DNA of 10,383 bases. Origin: Blakeslea trispora (taxonomy: Eukaryota > Mucoromycota > Mucoromycetes > Mucorales > Choanephoraceae). A model generated the notes under the pieces. It did no database searches, was not told the DNA's origin, and saw nothing but the letters and a program-made list of their open reading frames with translations. A program made the position numbers and the translations under genes. This document shows, in pieces, positions 8,254-10,383 of this stretch (positions within the stretch are counted from its first letter, which is position 1; each line of letters begins with the position of its first letter). Location of the stretch: the NCBI GenBank assembly GCA_025331445.1, contig JAIWNE010000283.1, forward strand, positions 1 through 10,383, read 5' to 3'.

Positions 8254-8280
8254 AAAAAAAAAAAAAAAAATAAAAAAAAA
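8254..8280 (+). other. A17-T-A9 tract, possible retroposed poly(A) tail
   Basis: An A17 run (8254-8270), a T, and an A9 run lie about 50 bp after the decayed coding region, on the same strand. This could be the tail of a retroposed mRNA or LINE-like copy. Similar A runs occur elsewhere in this AT-rich window, and no target-site duplication was found. Confidence 0.35.
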
Positions 8281-8694
8281 GATAAAATGCTTACCGTTTG
8301 CTGTGCATATAATGAAAAAAAAAGAAAAAAAAGAAAAGGGGATTGAAAAAAATGGCCAGTATATATGAGAAATATGACAGTGATGAAAAAAGTATGATTT
8401 CATGACAGATTCAAGCTAAAAATTGTACTGAAAAGGAAAATGTCTTGGATTTGCATATTATATGCTTTACCAAAAAAGAAAGAGGAGAGAGAAAGTAAAA
8501 GAGAGAGGATTGGCTAAAGTAAGCAAAAAAGATATGACTCTATTTGCGTTTGAGATGGCGTCATCTGTGGCTATAAATTGAAGGACACTCAGAAAGACAA
8601 CTCTTCTCTCTTAATATTTTTATGGTTTACATATTATATTCCAAACATTAAAATAGTTAAGCTAAACAGTTTAAGAAATACTTGGAACGAATAA
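8281..8694. other. A/G-rich non-coding stretch with a possible orphan promoter
   Basis: No gene is supported. It contains A/G-rich tracts (about 8313-8340 and 8472-8509). Read on the - strand the first is a long pyrimidine run ending TGCACAG, followed by GTAAGC at 8296-8291. This resembles splice sites but has no supporting exon. A TATAAA box lies at 8572-8577 on the + strand. Confidence 0.4.
8572..8577 (+). promoter_or_regulatory. TATAAA box, possible core promoter
   Basis: CTATAAATTG is followed about 25 bases later by an ACAACTCTTCTCTC pyrimidine stretch that would suit a transcription start. The first downstream ATG (8623) opens only a nine-codon frame, and beyond it lies the 3' end of the antisense transposase relic. 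It may be an orphan promoter or chance. Confidence 0.25.
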
Positions 8695-9094
8695 TTAGTT
8701 ATGATTTATTATAGATAATATCAATAAATGAATGATGAAAAATATGTACACGAGTATGAACGACGAGAAGAGTGAGGTATTTACAAAATGGTATGGCCGC
8801 GCAAGCGATTGTTTAGTTTTTGATAGTATTTGGCATCTAACCATATTACTTTGTAGTGAAGAAGTGTTCGTCTCATATCTTACGAGACCTACAGTAGTGA
8901 GAATGTCCCTCACTTCACACACCATATAGGGACCGTTATTTCTTTCATCATCGTAATTAGCCTTGATAATTCCATAATCGTCCATATCGGTATCAAGAAT
9001 TACAGACAACAGGGCGAGAAAACGTATACTACCATTGAATTTGTGCTCAAAAAAGAACACAACCTCACCTAAATACCAGAATTTTTGTTGTCTG

Positions 9095-9148
9095 CTAATG
9101 ACAATACATGTTAGCGATTTGAAAAGTTAGGAAGAATATGGCAAGTAC
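9095..9148 (-). other. Intron in the transposase relic (54 bp)
   Basis: The donor GTACTT follows FEAKHIT, and the acceptor is TCATTAG. Splicing continues as S-RQQKFWYLGEVVFFFEHKF in frame and links two conserved parts of the protein. The unspliced frame ends after six codons. Confidence 0.75.
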
Positions 9149-9761
9149 CTGGTAATATGCTTTGCTTCAAACAAGACAAGATGATTTGCTCGACGAATCT
9201 GGCTCTGATATTGTCGATACCATCTTGACTGGAAGACAAAGCCGTTGTGCAACATTCGAGCTGCCAGCATTATTTTCTCTCCATAGTTGACAATACTCGA
9301 CAGTCCCAATCGATTGTAAAATCTCTGCAAAGCATCAACACAAACAAGGGACAGGTACATCAACAACAATATCTTCACGATTGAGAGATACATTTGAAAA
9401 CTTTTCCCATATTGAGGCCATCTATCTGGTTGTGTAGGATGGTCATGGTAATCATTCAATGTTTGTTTCAGGTGAGCTGATTTGGTCGAAAGCTTCAGTA
9501 ACATCGGTTTGATTAAAAAAATTGAATCTTGTGTGAATGTTACTGATTTCTTTGTTAGGCTTGGACATCGAGAATACTTTGTTGCTATATAGTTTGATTC
9601 TTTTCGAGAGATCTACAAGAATAGTATCGAAGGGTCCGTGTTGTCTGATGAGATCGGCTACATGATAAACGGCAAAGTGACAATTCATTGTCCAAACTCG
9701 CATGCTCAATTGGTCTTCTGCTACGCTTTGTTGAAGAAAGTCAGCCCATTGTTTGAAGGAT

Positions 9762-9818
9762 CTATTTTATGATAGTTTAAAATCGAATACAATCGGCAGC
9801 ATAAAAATAAAAAGGTAC
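9762..9818 (-). other. Intron in the transposase relic (57 bp)
   Basis: The donor GTACCT follows EELQYME, and the acceptor is AAAATAG. The junction reads MER-SFKQWADFLQQ in frame. The intron length is a multiple of three, but it contains an in-frame TAA, so it must be removed. Confidence 0.78.
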
Positions 9819-10383
9819 CTTTCCATATATTGTAACTCCTCAACGGTGATACATCTTTGCAGACTTATAGAACATGCACTCACTAAATGCATAAGATTTC
9901 TGGTTTGAACGCTTCTCATGTAAGGTACAATTACAGTAGGAACAACGTGCAATAGAATATGCTGCCAATCAACAGCCCTGTAGAAACCTGCTCTGTGATC
10001 AAAAGTGAAATCAAACATGAAGGAGTTGTCTTTTTACTTTGATTGATCCATTGACCAAGCTTATCCCAAAAGTTCTCAGTGTAAGCCTTCTATTGTGTCA
10101 AACGCATAGCTGGACATATTTGCAGGCATGAACTTGTTTCGGGTTGGCTTTTCCAAAAGATTGAAAACAAGATGACCTATTCCATGACCTAACATATGCA
10201 ACTCATCGCCAAAAAAGGAAAATGGCCAAGAAAGTTGGCAAACTAGTGATCAGATCACCACGCATCCTTTCCTTTGATAACTGTTAGTAAACGATTATTA
10301 AACTGTGGTGTGATATGCCTTACAATGTCTCCTTCAATCAAGCTTTCAGCAGTACGATCATCGCCAACACCGAGTACTTTCCA

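Larger units (their letters stand above)
8695..10383 (-). pseudogene. Degenerate tnp2/CACTA-like transposase, C-terminal part
   Basis: The reading matches the general build of large Mucoromycota transposase-domain proteins, related to CACTA/tnp2; this is from family knowledge, not a search. In order from the window edge: VLGVGDDRTAESLIEGD, a GDELHMLGHGIGHLVFNLL motif (about 10214-10158) resembling the acidic D-x-(L/M)-H transposase segment, AFDTIEGLH, FYRAVDWQHILLHVVPTVIVPY (about 9985-9920), CSISLQRCITVEELQYMER, intron, FKQWADFLQQSV, MNCHFAVYHVADLIRQHGPF (about 9690-9630), YHDHPTQPDRWPQYGKSF (about 9450), ALQRFYNRLG, ANHLVLFEAK, intron, and VVFFFEHKFNGSIRFLALL (about 9065). It ends at TAA 8695-8697 after a hydrophobic tail that may be read-through. 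Frame breaks occur near 10205-10210, 10020-10030, 9470, 9390 and 9340; the last two roughly compensate each other. The N-terminal part lies beyond the window. Confidence 0.6.

Noticed and set aside
8290..8345. Possible - strand splice sites (pyrimidine run, TGCACAG, then GTAAGC) enclosing a tiny exon
   Set aside because: There is no reading frame on either side to join, and the pyrimidine run is explained by the wider purine bias of the + strand.
8732..8929. 65-codon + strand open frame downstream of the TATAAA box
   Set aside because: It is antisense to the conserved C-terminal part of the transposase relic, with no domain. The TATA box alone does not support it.

Overview
The window looks like an AT-rich, repeat-dominated stretch of a fungal genome, most likely Mucoromycota (Mucor/Rhizopus-like). 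This is an inference. It rests on short GT-AG introns of 53-64 bp, long A/T homopolymers, and recombinase genes that combine an Ndc10/Crypton-like tyrosine recombinase core with a GCR1_C-type DNA-binding domain. No bacterial gene organisation, rRNA, tRNA or CRISPR array is visible.

Layout. (1) 1-1811 is a giant inverted repeat with arms 1-873 and 931-1811 and a 57-bp A-rich centre. Both arms encode the same part of a Crypton recombinase, head to head; the left copy (- strand) runs off the window start. (2) The right copy continues as a near-complete gene on the + strand to 2686, with one intron and a C-terminal GCR1_C domain. (3) 2687-3690 is non-coding and AT-rich, with a hairpin-like inverted repeat and GGACACC boxes. 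(4) 3691-5748 on the - strand is a second, clearly different Crypton recombinase gene. It has introns at other positions, many frame breaks, and has lost the His of its HxxR motif. (5) 5749-7490 is non-coding and contains a compact cluster of GGCCCA/TGGGCC palindromes at 6386-6521. (6) 7491-8202 on the + strand is a decayed coding region of unknown function, followed by an A17 tract that could be a retroposition poly(A) tail. (7) 8695-10383 on the - strand is the C-terminal part of a degenerate transposase-like protein resembling the large tnp2/CACTA-like transposases common in Mucoromycota. It has two recognisable introns and is cut by the window edge.

How it works together. There is no operon or pathway here. 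The window is a nest of mobile-element remnants. Crypton recombinases cut and rejoin DNA through a catalytic tyrosine, and the GCR1_C domain probably gives DNA-sequence recognition. The most informative observation concerns the palindrome. The outer 681 bp of the arms differ by a single base, whereas the inner ~195 bp differ at 16 places, 15 of them single-base indels. At the sites I could place in a reading frame, the arms' breaks complement each other. That pattern fits sequencing or assembly error near a hairpin better than evolutionary divergence, so the palindrome and many frameshifts in the window should be checked against raw reads before being interpreted biologically.
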